The translations under genes and the position numbers were made by a program. From Yamagishiella unicocca (taxonomy: Eukaryota > Chlorophyta > Chlorophyceae > Chlamydomonadales > Volvocaceae), in assembly GCA_003116995.1 (NCBI GenBank), contig BDSL01000045.1, positions 558,001 to 622,000 of the forward strand: DNA of 64,000 nucleotides, written 5' to 3'. Below the pieces are notes generated by a model. It was not told the origin of the DNA. It worked only from the letters and a program-made list of their open reading frames with translations, and searched no databases. Position 1 is the stretch's first letter; the number at the start of each line of letters is the position of its first letter. Positions 46,986 to 58,030 of this stretch are shown piece after piece.

Positions 46986-48570
46986 GGAGAGCCACGCCGA
47001 CGGATGGAGGGAGTGCTGCAGGGACGGAGGCAGGAAGGGAGCCAACCGCTCCACCACCAAGCCGCGGCCGGGCGCATTCGCCTAGATGCCAGGTAGCGAA
47101 CTTGCCAGCTGTGCTTAGCGCCGTGTTCGCGTCACGGGTCGATCGGGGTATCCGCAGTGTGTGTTGCGGCGCCCGTTGGTGCCTTTGCCAATGCGAAGTC
47201 CGTTTTCCACAGGCAATTCACCAAGGTAGGTAGGAGACCTGCGGAAAGTAGTTTTTGTGCGCGCACTGCGGGCATACGCACGAACGGAAACTTGGGGAGG
47301 CGGGGTTAGGGTCTACATGCGGGCTTCCCGATGGAGGAGAGGAGGGACAGATGCACATCAGATGTGTGGCGCCGGGTGTGGAGGCGTAAGATACGGGCGG
47401 TGGGGCGGATCACCCGGCCCTTGGGGCAGCAACATCGCTGACGCGCCGCCGACAGTACCCGGTCGTGCGTGGCAGTGCCTCGTTGGGAAGCAAGCGCGCT
47501 CCGCGCCAACAGCGCGTGCTGGTGATGTGTGATCACGATGATGGTGTTGTTGTTGCTGAAGTAGTGTCGAAGGCGTGTCCGCTTGATAGGGCGGGAGGCG
47601 TTACGGGAGGTGTATCGGGGCCATTTCTACGGCCGCTCTGTTCCGCTGCTGTACGTGGCTTTGATTTCGTGACATGGCGGTTGGTGTTGCTGATGCCAAA
47701 GGCGGCGGCTCGGTGTTGCGCGATATTAAGTTGCCAGACAGACACAGACGGACATGGTTGCGCCCTCGAGCGTGGGCTTCGGGGTTGCTTGGGGAGTTTG
47801 ATACTGCGCGTGGGTGGTGGGGACCGTGCTTCAGGCACGAGCCCGTGTTGGGGGGCGGCCGCTGCCGCGCCGGCATGCGCGCAGGATTCGAACTCGCCCG
47901 CCAATAAGGGCCGAGTGGCATCAAGTGTGGAGTGGAGGGTATGGGCGTGTGTGCCTTGAACCTATCGTCGCACGCGCCCGGATGTGGAGAGTGGATATGT
48001 TGGAGCCGCGTGCTGGCCCGTCATAACGTTTACCGGTACCATGAGCGCCACTCGACCGACGCTCGAATCATTAGAGTAGTAGTAATTGTTACAGAGTGTT
48101 GCGGTTTCGGCGCCGCGCTATTGATCCGTGCAGGCCTTGCAGGCGCGTGCAGGTGGGTTTTGCTTACGGGTGCGCCCTTGCACGTGCGTAGTCTTTGAGG
48201 CCGTAAATCGTAACCGAGAACCGAGCAAGTGATTGCCTCCTTCATGTTGTACGAAGAAGTGGTGTACGGCGCATCAGCAGATAACGGTTTGGGGGCAGAG
48301 GAGATACCTGTACCCCTGGCGACAGTAGTTCTTATGGTGATGCTCGCGATGTGTCTACGCGCAGCCGCCCTGGAAAGTGCAACAGTAAGCAGGCGTATCC
48401 TCGAATTTATTTTCTTTGTTATCATGAGCCGTACATTTGTTGGTTGAGGCGAGGAAGCCGTGGTATGCGTTTGCGGGAAATGCGCCGCGGGGATCCTCCA
48501 GTTCGGTCGGCGCAGTAACACATGTGTACGACAGTGTACGACAATGTTTCCGTGAACGCCGTGGCAGCGG

Positions 48571-48670
48571 CGGCAAAGGCCTGCAGTGATGTGCGAGGCT
48601 TTTATACTTTGTGTAGTGCGCGGCAAAGGCCTGCAGTGATGTGCGAGGCTTTTATACTTTGTGTAGTGCG
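48571..48670 (+). repeat. Perfect 50-bp tandem duplication
   Basis: The unit beginning GCGGCAAAGGCCTGCAGTGA and ending TACTTTGTGTAGTGC occurs twice in direct succession with no mismatch, suggesting a recent duplication. Confidence 0.95.
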
Positions 48671-49317
48671 CGGGTATATGCCCCTTAAGAGGGTGCATAG
48701 AAGCATACCAATAAGACGAATAACATCACCGATGTGAGCTCCTTAAATAACGTCGTTCGCACACATTACTTTGCGTTTTGCCCTTTAGCTACACCTGAAA
48801 TGTAGCGTAGATGCGCTAGCATGGATGCCCAGTGCCCACTTGCCTGCTGCTGCTGCTGCTGCTGGCTGACGCGCGTGGACGCATCTGGGTCCTCTCGACT
48901 GCACAGTTGCGTATGTGCCAGCAGCGCGCTCCTCAACAGGAGGGTTACATCAGGAGACAGTCGGGAGCCGTGGAGGCCCCGCCGGGGATCTTATGCGCTT
49001 CTCAGTTGGGGGATTCTGCACGGCACTTGATCCGAGTTGTAAAATGGAAGGACTGATGACTCTGGTATGCACAGCCTCGGCGCCGGGACACACACTGGAT
49101 CATATACCGACACCTCACACGGCCCCCCACCTCCGGGCCACACAGTCCACGCCTTCCCCCCCGCGCGCCCCCCGTCGGTGTCCGGACCCCATGACGGGCG
49201 GCAGGCAGTGCGCGCAACATGCGTCGCGGGACTTGCCAGGCGGGCCCTATCCGTCAGGGGGTCATCCACGCGGCACCCCCCGCCGCGCCACTCCCCACCC
49301 CACTAGGCGCTTCATCG

Positions 49318-49395
49318 AGCACCACCACCACTACGACCACCACCACCAGCACCACCAGCACCACCAGCACCACCAGCACCATAAGCACCACAAGC
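49318..49395 (+). repeat. CAC/CAG triplet repeat
   Basis: A run of CACCACCAG-type triplets downstream (minus sense) of the DHHC gene stop codon, probably 3' UTR or beyond. Confidence 0.9.
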
Positions 49396-49756
49396 ATGCA
49401 TTACGACCATCGCCACCGTCTCCATTAGGAAGACTCGCGCCCTTCGCGCCCCCAGCCGCTGCGACGCCGCCGTTGCCAGTTCGGACGCCCCCCCGCCCCC
49501 TGCAGTCCCTCCCAGACACCACGTCCCCGCCTGTTGCGCTCTGCACCTGCACAAACTCAAAATTCCGCTTTGTTTGACCCTACGGTACACATACAGTATC
49601 ATCCTTCGACACTGCCCGCTCCTCCGCTCTCCAATCCCGCCACCTGCGTCACCTGTCCCACCACCCAACCACCCACCAACCCGCACGCCCCGCAGTCACC
49701 GCCGCCCCACAGCCACGCGCCTTCCCCGGAGGGACCGCTGCGGCAGCTTCTCCACT

Positions 49757-52722
49757 CTACCGCCGTTTCTTTACGCCCGTGCTGGGGCCCTTCCCCCTGC
49801 CTTTTTCCTTTCCCCCGCCCGCTCCCACTCCCCCGCCCGACCCCGAGCCCGCCACCGCCGTCCTGCCGGCGCCACCTCCACCGCCGCCAGGCCCCTCTGC
49901 CGCCGCCCCAGGCATCCTAGCCGCCGCCCTGCGAGCTCTTTGGAAGTAGTACTCGGGCAGCAACACCTCCCAGGCGTTGGTCGCGAACCCCCGGTTGTAT
50001 ATATTAGGCGGCAGTGCCACATGCACCCGCCGTCGCCCCCCACCAAAAGCACCCCACAGCCGCGCCCACACGCCCCGCCCCGCCCTTCGCCCTCGCCCGG
50101 CCCTTCCCGCTGCTGCGCCCGCTGCTGCCTCCGCCTCCTGCTCGTTCCTCGCCTCCTCCTCCTCCTCCTGCTGTTCCAACATGGTGTGGTGCAGGTCCCT
50201 CCACTTGAACATCTCGTACTGTGTACGACCAACGGTCAGCAGGTAGATCTGGTACAACAAAAAGGCCGTCATGAGCAGGGTGGCTACCAGCATGAACAGC
50301 GCCATAGCCACTCCAACCGGGTAGTACACCACCAGCCACTCCACCACCCTGGAGGCGAGGAGGGGCGGCAGAAGAGAGGGCAGAGGGGAGGACAGGAGGG
50401 GGAGGGTGTGGGAGAGAGGAGGGGAGGAGGAGGGGAATGCAGGCGGGGATGCAGCGGGCGGGCGCGAGGGGACATCACCCGGATTCGACCATGGCTCACA
50501 AATGGGCCCAGGTGTTGAGCCTTCGCATCGGCTTGTAGGCCGGTGTCAGGCATGGGATGGGGTTCAGGTTGGATTGTTGGGTTGGGGCTTCGATTTGGGT
50601 CTGGGCCGGGAATCGAGACCACCGCGGTGCGGCCCCGCTCCCCTCCCTGGACTCACTTCCCGGGCACCTGCCACAGCGGCACCACCCTGCCGGTGCGGTA
50701 GTTCATGAGGCGGATGCGGAACATGCCCCGCCCCTCCATCTCGCCGCCCAGGATGAGCCCCGCCAGCACGGTGCCGTACGCGCACATGGCCAGGTTGGCG
50801 GCCAGGAAGGCGATGAAGATGCGCATGTTGTTGTATCCCACGCAGTTGTTGATCCACTGGCAGTGGTGGTCGTGACGGGCGACGCACCTGGAGGAGGGGG
50901 GAGGAGGGGGAGGAGGGGGAGGGTGTTGGGAGGAGGGGAAGGAGGAGGGAAGGGCAAGATTGTGGGAAGGGTGGCCATCGTGGAAAGGGGGGGCGAGAGG
51001 ACCCACGGGATGGGTTCGAGAGGAAGACCCGTGGGTCGGCACGGGAAAAATGGAACCGGGGTGGGGTAGGGGTCCAGGAGTGCCATCCTGGTGCGCACGG
51101 GGTACGACCACCACCACCACCACCACCACCAGAGGCACCACCAGAGGCACCACCAGAGGCACCAAACACCGCCAGCACTCCCAACCCAGGCGCCAGCCAG
51201 GGAGCCAGTCCCTCGATGCCCCCCAGGCGCCAGCCAGCCCCTCGATGCCACCGCTCCGCCACCGCCCCCTCCTTTTCCCCCCCAGCCCAGGCAGCTCTCC
51301 GCCCCCCCCTCTCCCCCACCCAACCACCGCGGCCCCCACCCCACCCACCGGTTACACACGCGGCAGTGCTTCGACCTGGCTGGGCGCTGCAGGCCGCACG
51401 TGGTGCACTCCTTGTCTGGGAAGATGATGCCGTCCAGGGGGTACAGGTGGTGCCAGGCGGCGAGGTCGAGAGGGTCGGGCCGCACGGTGCCCGGGTCAGA
51501 GGAGCTGGCCCAGATGAACAGGACCAGGCAGGCGGCGACGGAGGCGGTGCCGCTGATGCTGGGGGTTCGGGGATTTGGGGGGAGGTGGCGAGAAGACCCG
51601 GTTACACGACATGGGAAACGGAGGGCAGAAACGAATCGGCGAATGGTTATCGGACGCGCGTTTTGGGGGGTGGGGCGGAGCGGTGAGGCGACAGGCAGGG
51701 TAGCGGTTCGGGGCTTGGGAGTTGCAGCCCTAGGCGAGGTCTTGCGGCGGGACTCAGTCGCGGGTGACGAGGAGCAGGGTCAGGGCGTGGGTCTGGGTGC
51801 GGGTGCGGATGTGGGTACAACTGCAGTCGCGTTGCCCACCGCCCCTCTGCAACCCACTTCCCCCCCTCCCCCGTCCACGTCCGCCCCCTTGTCGTACACC
51901 CACATGTGGCTCTCGTCCACCCAGGCGTTGGGCAGCAGCGTGAAGAGGTTGGTCCAGTAGATGTACAGCCCACCCCCCGTCATCACCAGGTAGGCCACCT
52001 GGGCGTCCGGGGGGCAGACACGAGGGGTTTGGTGCCCGCCTCAGACAAGAGGGGGTTGGTCTCATCCTAGGGACGCCATGCGAGGGCGCGTGTCTGGGCG
52101 CGTCCTGAATTAGATTGGGTGGAAACACACAGGCACCACGTCCGTTCCTCTTCTGCTGGGCCCCCGCGTGACACTCCACGCCGTCACCCCAGCACCCCGC
52201 AGCTCCTGCCGCCACGCCGGCCCCCGGCCCTGTCCACGCCCTCCCCGTTTCTCGTCCCGCCTGGAAGTCCCGGGTTCGGGTTCGGGTTCGGCTTCGTGAT
52301 CGCGCTCGCGCTTGCCTGCAGTGCGGGGTTGGGTCGGTCGCAGCAGGTCGCATAGCACCACTCCACCGCCTGGGAGCCGCGAGGTCCGCACAGCCTGGCC
52401 ACCAGCCACCTGGCAGCGGCAGGGGCAGGGATGGATGCTGGGAGGTGGGGGAGATAGGCTAGATGGAGTGAGAGGGATGAGGTACGAAAGGACGCATGTG
52501 GGTCGGGGTCGTACATGGGGCACGGGGCGGCGATCATCATGCTGGGCGGCCTAAGGCAAATGGCCCTGCTTACTCAGAACAGTCACAAATGCCGGACGTT
52601 ACGATCCAGTGGAGCGTGGCCACCGGGGTGCCCTTGAACACAGGCGACTCGCCGAAGAGCAAGATGAAGATGAAGAATGCCGTCGCGGCAAAGTACCCTA
52701 TTGCAAATATGAATAGATCCAT
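49757..52722 (-). CDS. DHHC-type protein S-acyltransferase (palmitoyltransferase)
   Basis: Exons identified: 52574-52722, 52316-52409, one starting at 51998, one ending at 51349 (beginning near 51560), 50657-50887 and 49757-50348. The catalytic cysteine-rich domain reads [20 protein letters not shown], then [20 protein letters not shown], with the DHHC motif intact. A DPG motif ([10 protein letters not shown]) precedes it. Hydrophobic spans lie at the N-terminus ([20 protein letters not shown]), around [13 protein letters not shown], at [13 protein letters not shown], after the DHHC ([20 protein letters not shown]) and at [20 protein letters not shown]. The cytosolic tail has a Glu-rich coiled segment and a Gly/Arg/Lys-rich end (VKKRR). 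Such enzymes add palmitate to cysteines of membrane proteins. The second intron has a GC donor (CAG|GCAAGC), supported by matching phase 0 on both sides. The exact end of the third exon near 51880 is not resolved. Confidence 0.92.
51012..51038 (+). repeat. Dispersed intronic GAGGAAGACCCGTGG motif
   Basis: GAGAGGAAGACCCGTGGGTC lies in an intron (50888-51348) of the minus-strand DHHC gene, so it is antisense to that gene. Confidence 0.65.
51103..51175 (+). repeat. CAC triplets and CACCAGAGGCAC repeat in a DHHC intron
   Basis: A run of ACC triplets is followed by about four copies of a 12-bp unit containing AGAGGCACCACC. Confidence 0.9.
51592..51615 (+). repeat. Second dispersed intronic motif, copy 1 (AAGACCCGGTTACACGACAT)
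   Basis: This sequence in a DHHC-gene intron matches 59044-59066 in a FAM221-gene intron with one difference. Confidence 0.75.
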
Positions 52723-53151
52723 GGTATAACGACGGCCGCAGGAGGTGGATGCAAGTCTGCTCCCGGACGCCGGTCGTTGGCTATCGCGAGTCCCTCCGGG
52801 CTAAGTGTTGCGTGTAGCTAGGGCCCCGACCATGCGTACATGGCGGTCGTGCATGAACAACAGGCGTCCGTCAGTTGAAGGTTCTTGCAACTGAATTTCG
52901 CGCGAAGAGTGACTTCATAAGGCCTTCGCAGCAATGGATGCTAGTGGCGAGTGTTGCTAATTGGGTCGATGGCGACTGTAATTCCAGCACAACTGCCTTG
53001 AACAGCTTGTGGACCTTGCTTTTTTAACCATTGAATCGACCGCTGAAGCCGCCGTGCAAGACGCTGCGAATACGCCGTATCAAAACGCTCGCACCGACAA
53101 CTCTAGGATACATTTTACCCCGTCACACACGGATCACGTTCCTTCAGGGCC
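52723..53151. promoter_or_regulatory. Shared 429-bp divergent promoter region (DHHC and PanC)
   Basis: The start codons of the DHHC gene (minus) and PanC (plus) face away from each other across 429 bp. Both promoters and 5' UTRs must fit here. No TATA box is obvious. This is inferred from gene layout. Confidence 0.5.
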
Positions 53152-56100
53152 ATGTCCGCCGATGAGCAGGAATTGCCCGTCTTCACGACGGCGGCCGACA
53201 TGCGCACATGGGTGCGGAAGCAGAAGAAGAGCGGCCGGAAGGTGGCGCTAGTGCCCACGATGGTGAGCAGCCGCCTGATATTAAATCACGCTCACCCTTT
53301 CTAGCCCCTCAACCTTAAGGCCCCACTGCTGCCGTGTGAACTTGTGTACGACAACGGTGCAACCCCAACCTGCGCCTAGCCCCTCCCCCTCCCTAGAGCC
53401 TGCTGACTCACCCCTGGTGCCCGCTGCTGCCACAGGGCTACCTCCACGAGGGTCACCTGTCCCTGATCAAAGCCGCCAAGTAAGGCGCAGCGGTGAAAGC
53501 AGGGATCATAAGGCCGGTCAGCGCTTGCCGGCCAGCGGGCTCGCATCGGTGATCCCTCCTGCAGCAGCCACGACTGTGGTGGCTGCCGCCACCAAGTCCG
53601 ATAGCTACTGCCACCAAGTCCGATAGCTACTGCCACCAAGTCCAATAGCTACTGCTGACACGGCCAGGGGAAAGCAGCCCGGGCTGCAGCACAGTCCGGC
53701 GCAATTCCCTGGCTCACTCACACCGCAACCCGCAACCACTCGCCACCTTCCGCCGCCGTACCTTCTCACCGCCGCCTCCACCCCCAACGCCACGCAGCGC
53801 CATGGCCCGCTCCGCCCCCACCCCCCTATGTCGTTTCCACGGGTTTCCCCCCATCCCCCTCCTCCCCCCCGCCTGCCCCCCCTGGTCAGGGAGCGCGCTG
53901 ACGTCATCGTGGCGTCCATCTACGTCAACCCCACTCAGTTTGCAGCGCATGAGGACTTCGACGTCTACCCCCGCAACCCGGTGGGTGGGTTTTGAGGAAG
54001 ACCCGTGGATGCGAGAAGAAAACCGTTTAGGACAGACGTTTTAATATGCATGCTGGAGAACTGGGGTGAGGATATAAAAGACGATGGTGGGTGGGTGGGT
54101 GGGTGGGTCGGTGGGTCGGTGGATGGAAGTCGGTGGGTGTGTGGATCAGTGCCATGGCAGCACCGCGCACTGGCTGAAGAGATCTGAGAGGATCCCCTGC
54201 ATGGGGCCAACCACATTGGCCGCCGAACCTGAAGAAACGACCTCCCCTCGAGGTGATGTATTAAGAGGCCAGCCGCGCATCCGTATGGTGGGGTGAGAGC
54301 AGCAGGGCCTTATCCGGCCGAGCTGGCGCAACCAGGGGACAGAGGCCTAGGTCTCCAGGGGCCCCCACCCCGCCCCTCCCTCCGCTGCCCAGGCTGACGA
54401 CCTAGCGAAGCTGGCCGCTGCTGGGTGCCACGCCGTGTTCGAGCCCGAGTCGCTGTACGCCGCGGGTGAGGCCGGCAGAGGGGGGCGGTCTCGCAGTCGT
54501 GTGGAGCGGACTGGCAGGCCGCCTGGGGCGCGAGGGCTGAGGAGCTAGCCCGGCAGGCAACCAGCAGCCGGGGATGTGGGGTTGAGCGGCCCCAGCAGTG
54601 CGACGCCCGTCCCTTGAGCGGAGCTCCAGGGAGGGGTTGTCGCGCGGCACCGGGGACACCCAAGGGGAGCTCCCCAACCCTCCCAAGCCGCGAAACCCCG
54701 CAAACCCCCCTAACTCACCAAACCGCCTTCCCCCCACACACACATTCGCATACCCACGCACACACCCACACACACAATCCCATAAGGCCCAGTCGTACAG
54801 TGTGTATTACATGGCTATTACATGGCACACACACAAGTTCCGAACAATGGCACCTCTTGACTTCGGTTCGTGGGGTATACGGTCAGGGCCTTACGTCTGT
54901 AACAAACAAACGCACACGCGCTCACCTCGCTCCGCCCCGCAGTCCCCGGCTCGGGGGAGGGCAGCAACGTGGTGGGTCGTGAGACGCAGCACCCCGACTC
55001 CCACGAGACCTACGTCACTGTGGAGCGCCTGCAGCGGCCGCTGTGCGGTGGCTCCCGGCCGCACTTCTTCCGCGGCGTCTGCACCGTGGTGAGCAAGCTG
55101 TTCCACATCTGCGAGCCCGACGTGGCGGTGTTCGGCCGCAAGGACTACCAGCAGTGGCGGGTCATCAGCCGGATGGTGCGGGACCTGGACTTCCCGGTGG
55201 AGGTGGTGGGGATGCCCATCTGCAGGGAGGCGGATGGGCTGGCCATGAGCAGGTGCGTGAGGAGGGCGAGGGGGCGAGGGGGTGAGGGCGACTGGGTTTT
55301 GGGGTCAGGAGCCGGTGGAGGGGGGCCGCGAGATGGGGCCGTAGCGGGATGGTTGGTATGTAGGGAAGCGGGTGAGGCAGGGGCCAGGCGGGGGGCAGGT
55401 GTGTGTTTTGGGCAGCAGCTAAGGCGCGAGACTCCAGGGAATAGTCCGACAGGCCGGACGGGGGGCCGGGGGCCCAGTGCGGGTGTGCCGAGGGGTGTGA
55501 CATCGGGAGCTGCGGCGGGGGCCCCCCACCTCCCACGTAATGGTGGCCTCCTCCCGGTTCTCCGCCCGCAGCCGCAACGCCCGGTTGTCCGAGGAGGCGC
55601 GGGAGAAGGCGCTGTGCATCTCCCGGGGCCTCAAGTGGGCGGAGGAGGCGGTGGCGGGGGGCACGGTCTCGGAGCCGGAGCAGGTGGCGGCGCACCTGCG
55701 GGGGCTCATCGAGGAGGCGGGCGGCAAGGTCGACTACGTGGAGGTACGGCAGCGTGGCGGCGATGACGTGAATGTGGGGGGCATGTGAGGAAACGTGTAT
55801 GTCGTATATGTCGGCACTGAAAAGTGAAATGACGTGGAAAGGGGGGAAGGGAGGAATGGAACCCCGGCCCGCGTACATGTGCCCTCATTTGGCAGCACTA
55901 CCGCAAAATTGGGCAGCGCACGCCGCCTCAATCACTTCCGGTCAGTGACTGCCACTGACCCCCGGCAATTCCCTTTCCTCTCAATCCCCTCCCGCCCGCC
56001 TTTTCTCTCAACTTCCCTCCCCACACCCCCGCCCTGTCGTGTTTCTACGCTTTCCCCCCCGCCGTGTCAGCTGCTTCACGCGGACCACCTGGGCCCTGTC

Positions 56101-56214
56101 ACCGACCTGGCGTCACAGCCCGTGCTGCTGGCGGTGGCGGCGCACTTCCCCGCCAAGGACCGTGGCACGGTGCGTCTGATCGACAACACCGTCCTCAACG
56201 ACACCAAACAGTAG
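53152..56214 (+). CDS. panC: Pantothenate synthetase (pantoate--beta-alanine ligase)
   Basis: Seven exons: 53152-53262, 53436-53479, 53890-53980, 54393-54465, 54943-55252, 55572-55743 and 56071-56214. All phases agree and give 314 residues, close to the usual 280-310. The enzyme makes pantothenate (vitamin B5) from pantoate, beta-alanine and ATP. Visible signatures include VALVPTM joined to [15 protein letters not shown] (the HxGH ATP-binding motif spans exons 1-2), [56 protein letters not shown] and [16 protein letters not shown]. The C-terminal dimerisation part ends with [12 protein letters not shown]. No targeting peptide is apparent, so a cytosolic location is likely, as for plant PanC. 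The start at 53152 is the only ATG that gives the family N-terminus. Confidence 0.97.
53988..54020 (+). repeat. Dispersed intronic GAGGAAGACCCGTGGATG motif
   Basis: TTTTGAGGAAGACCCGTGGA, followed by TGCGAGAAGAAA, lies right at the start of PanC intron 3 (53981-54392). It is one of the best-preserved copies in the window. Confidence 0.7.
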
Positions 56215-56358
56215 CGCAGCGACCAGGAACGAAAACACGTGGCAGCATGTGGGCCTTACTCGGGCGACGTATCATCCCGTACGTACGGGCGGACGGGCAA
56301 GAAGCAGCAACAGCTCCTGCGCCAGACATGGTGCGCGCGTTAACGCGTGACACGTCGA

Positions 56359-56363
56359 TGTAA
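56359..56363 (+). promoter_or_regulatory. TGTAA polyadenylation signal candidate for PanC
   Basis: TGTAA, the volvocine polyadenylation signal, occurs 145 nt after the PanC stop codon. Confidence 0.55.
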
Positions 56364-57856
56364 TGAGATCTCAGCAGGGCGGGGTGAATTTGGGGGAAGG
56401 GGTGCGGCCTGGCGTAGGTTGTCGTGTCGTTGCACACATGTCGCCGGCATGGATTCCGCGTTAAGTATTGAATTGCGTGAGCTGGCCGCAGTTGAGAGCC
56501 GTGTCGCATCGCACATCTGACCTCCTTACAGAAGCATGTGGGCTCGTGCAGGCATGTGGGCTCGAACGGGCTCGTTACAGGAGCACGTGGGCTACCGCAG
56601 CTTGTCGTGTAACACACACACGCACAAAAAACACTTAGGTTGCTTGGCGGTAAATTAACACGACCTGAGCGGCGGTTGGTTCGTGGGCTTGGACAGAAGG
56701 ACACGTGCGGTTGCCAGGAGGCAGAGGCGGAGTCGTACGTAAGGCCCTCCGAGTTATACTACTTGTAGAATGGTGGAAGCGGGGCAATTTGGGCCCTATG
56801 TCGTGTCGTCTGTACTAGAGCTGTTGGTGGCGGCGGGAGTCATAGTCATCGAAGGCCCCCTGGACGAGGGTGATGTGGCGGCGATGAGCCACCAAGCACG
56901 TTACCATAGCAACTATATTTATAGAGCCATCGGCCGCCTGTAATAAGCGCCATCAGCACGCAGCGCTGGAATGAATGTACCCAAACGCAACCTCTCGCAG
57001 TCCGGTCAGGTCCCCGACCGGGAGCTGGTGGCTCCCTGGCGCCAGCCATCTGCTGCCGTACGCCGTACGCACCCGTCGCCCTGTGCGGCATCCGCCTCAC
57101 TGCGGGTTGTCGGCACTGCTGGCCCCTCAGAGGCGAACGCACCATATGTTATCTGCATCCGCCTCAAAACCTTTAAAAGCCCTATGCGCACCAACACCTG
57201 GGCCGCCGGGACTTCACTTCCGAACCTTCTACGGGGCGACCGCTCCGTCGCACACCCTACTCGGTCCTCTGTCCTATCACCTATGCTGGGAGCCCCTACA
57301 CCCGGCGCCGTCTCCTCAGTCTCGCACCTCCACCGCCGCCTCGTATCCACCGTACCGGACCACGTGGTGAGCCTCTCTCATACAGTACACACGCCGTACA
57401 CTGCACGACTCAACTCCGTGACCGGCAGCATACCACCAGCAGCCGGCATTCTGCAGGTCACATGCACATGCACCCGGCCCCCATCCGGTAGGTTTCGTAC
57501 GCCTCTCTCAGCCGTCGCTCCCCTCATCACTGCTTCATGAATTCTACCACCACCACCACCTACGGGTCCGACTTGCCCGGGCCTCTGCCTGGCACTTCGG
57601 TATTCAGCGCCACCATGTACTTCGGTGCCCTTTCTTGCGCACGTAGATGCACGTTGCCAACGCCGGTGTAACCAGCCCGACGAGCGTCCGAAGCAGCACC
57701 TGAACGTGCCCAGCGCTCTTCAGCGCCGCACGCACCCTCGCCCGTCCACCCTTGCCCCTCCACCTCTTACGAAACATACGCCGCGCGGGGCCCTCGGCAT
57801 TTCGTCGTTGCAGGTTGCAGCGCAGTACCCAAGCAGCACCATGCCCAGCCGCAGGG

Positions 57857-57857
<1 letters not shown>

Positions 57858-57901
<44 letters not shown>
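57858..57901 (+). repeat. (CA)n microsatellite
   Basis: About 22 uninterrupted CA dinucleotides downstream of the FAM221-like stop codon (minus sense). Confidence 0.95.
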
Positions 57902-57902
<1 letters not shown>

Positions 57903-58030
57903 GCATCCTGCAAGGCTGATCGCGAGGGGGAGGCCGCGTACCTGCATCGCAGCGCGTGGCCTCCCCTCTTTCGTCCCTGGCCCTCACCCCGCACCCATTA
58001 ACCACGTAGCTTTTGAAAGTACCAAACCGC

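Larger units (their letters stand above)
46425..49756. other. Gene-poor region between convergent receptor and DHHC genes
   Basis: About 3.3 kb without a supported gene. It contains the 3' UTRs of both neighbours, a GTTGTGGTTT-type repeat (46835-46985), a perfect 50-bp tandem duplication (48571-48670) and a CAC/CAG triplet repeat (49318-49395). A 164-codon plus frame at 47465-47959 was examined and shows no domain. Confidence 0.5.
56215..58030. other. Intergenic between convergent PanC and FAM221-like genes
   Basis: About 1.8 kb without a supported gene. It contains a TGTAA signal for PanC (56359) and a CA microsatellite (57858-57901). A 189-codon plus frame at 56971-57540 is not recognised and has no splice support. 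Confidence 0.5.

Noticed and set aside
47875..47900. Possible tRNA gene (GAGTTCGAATCCTGC on the minus strand)
   Set aside because: Only a T-arm-like sequence is present. No D-arm, anticodon stem or matching acceptor stem could be drawn around it.
52260..52290. GGGTTCGGGTTCGGGTTCGG as a telomere-like repeat
   Set aside because: Volvocine telomeres are TTTTAGGG; this is a three-copy simple repeat inside a DHHC-gene intron.
56971..57540. 189-codon plus-strand ORF
   Set aside because: Composition is like intergenic DNA, with no domain or conserved-looking motif, and it lies between two convergent genes.
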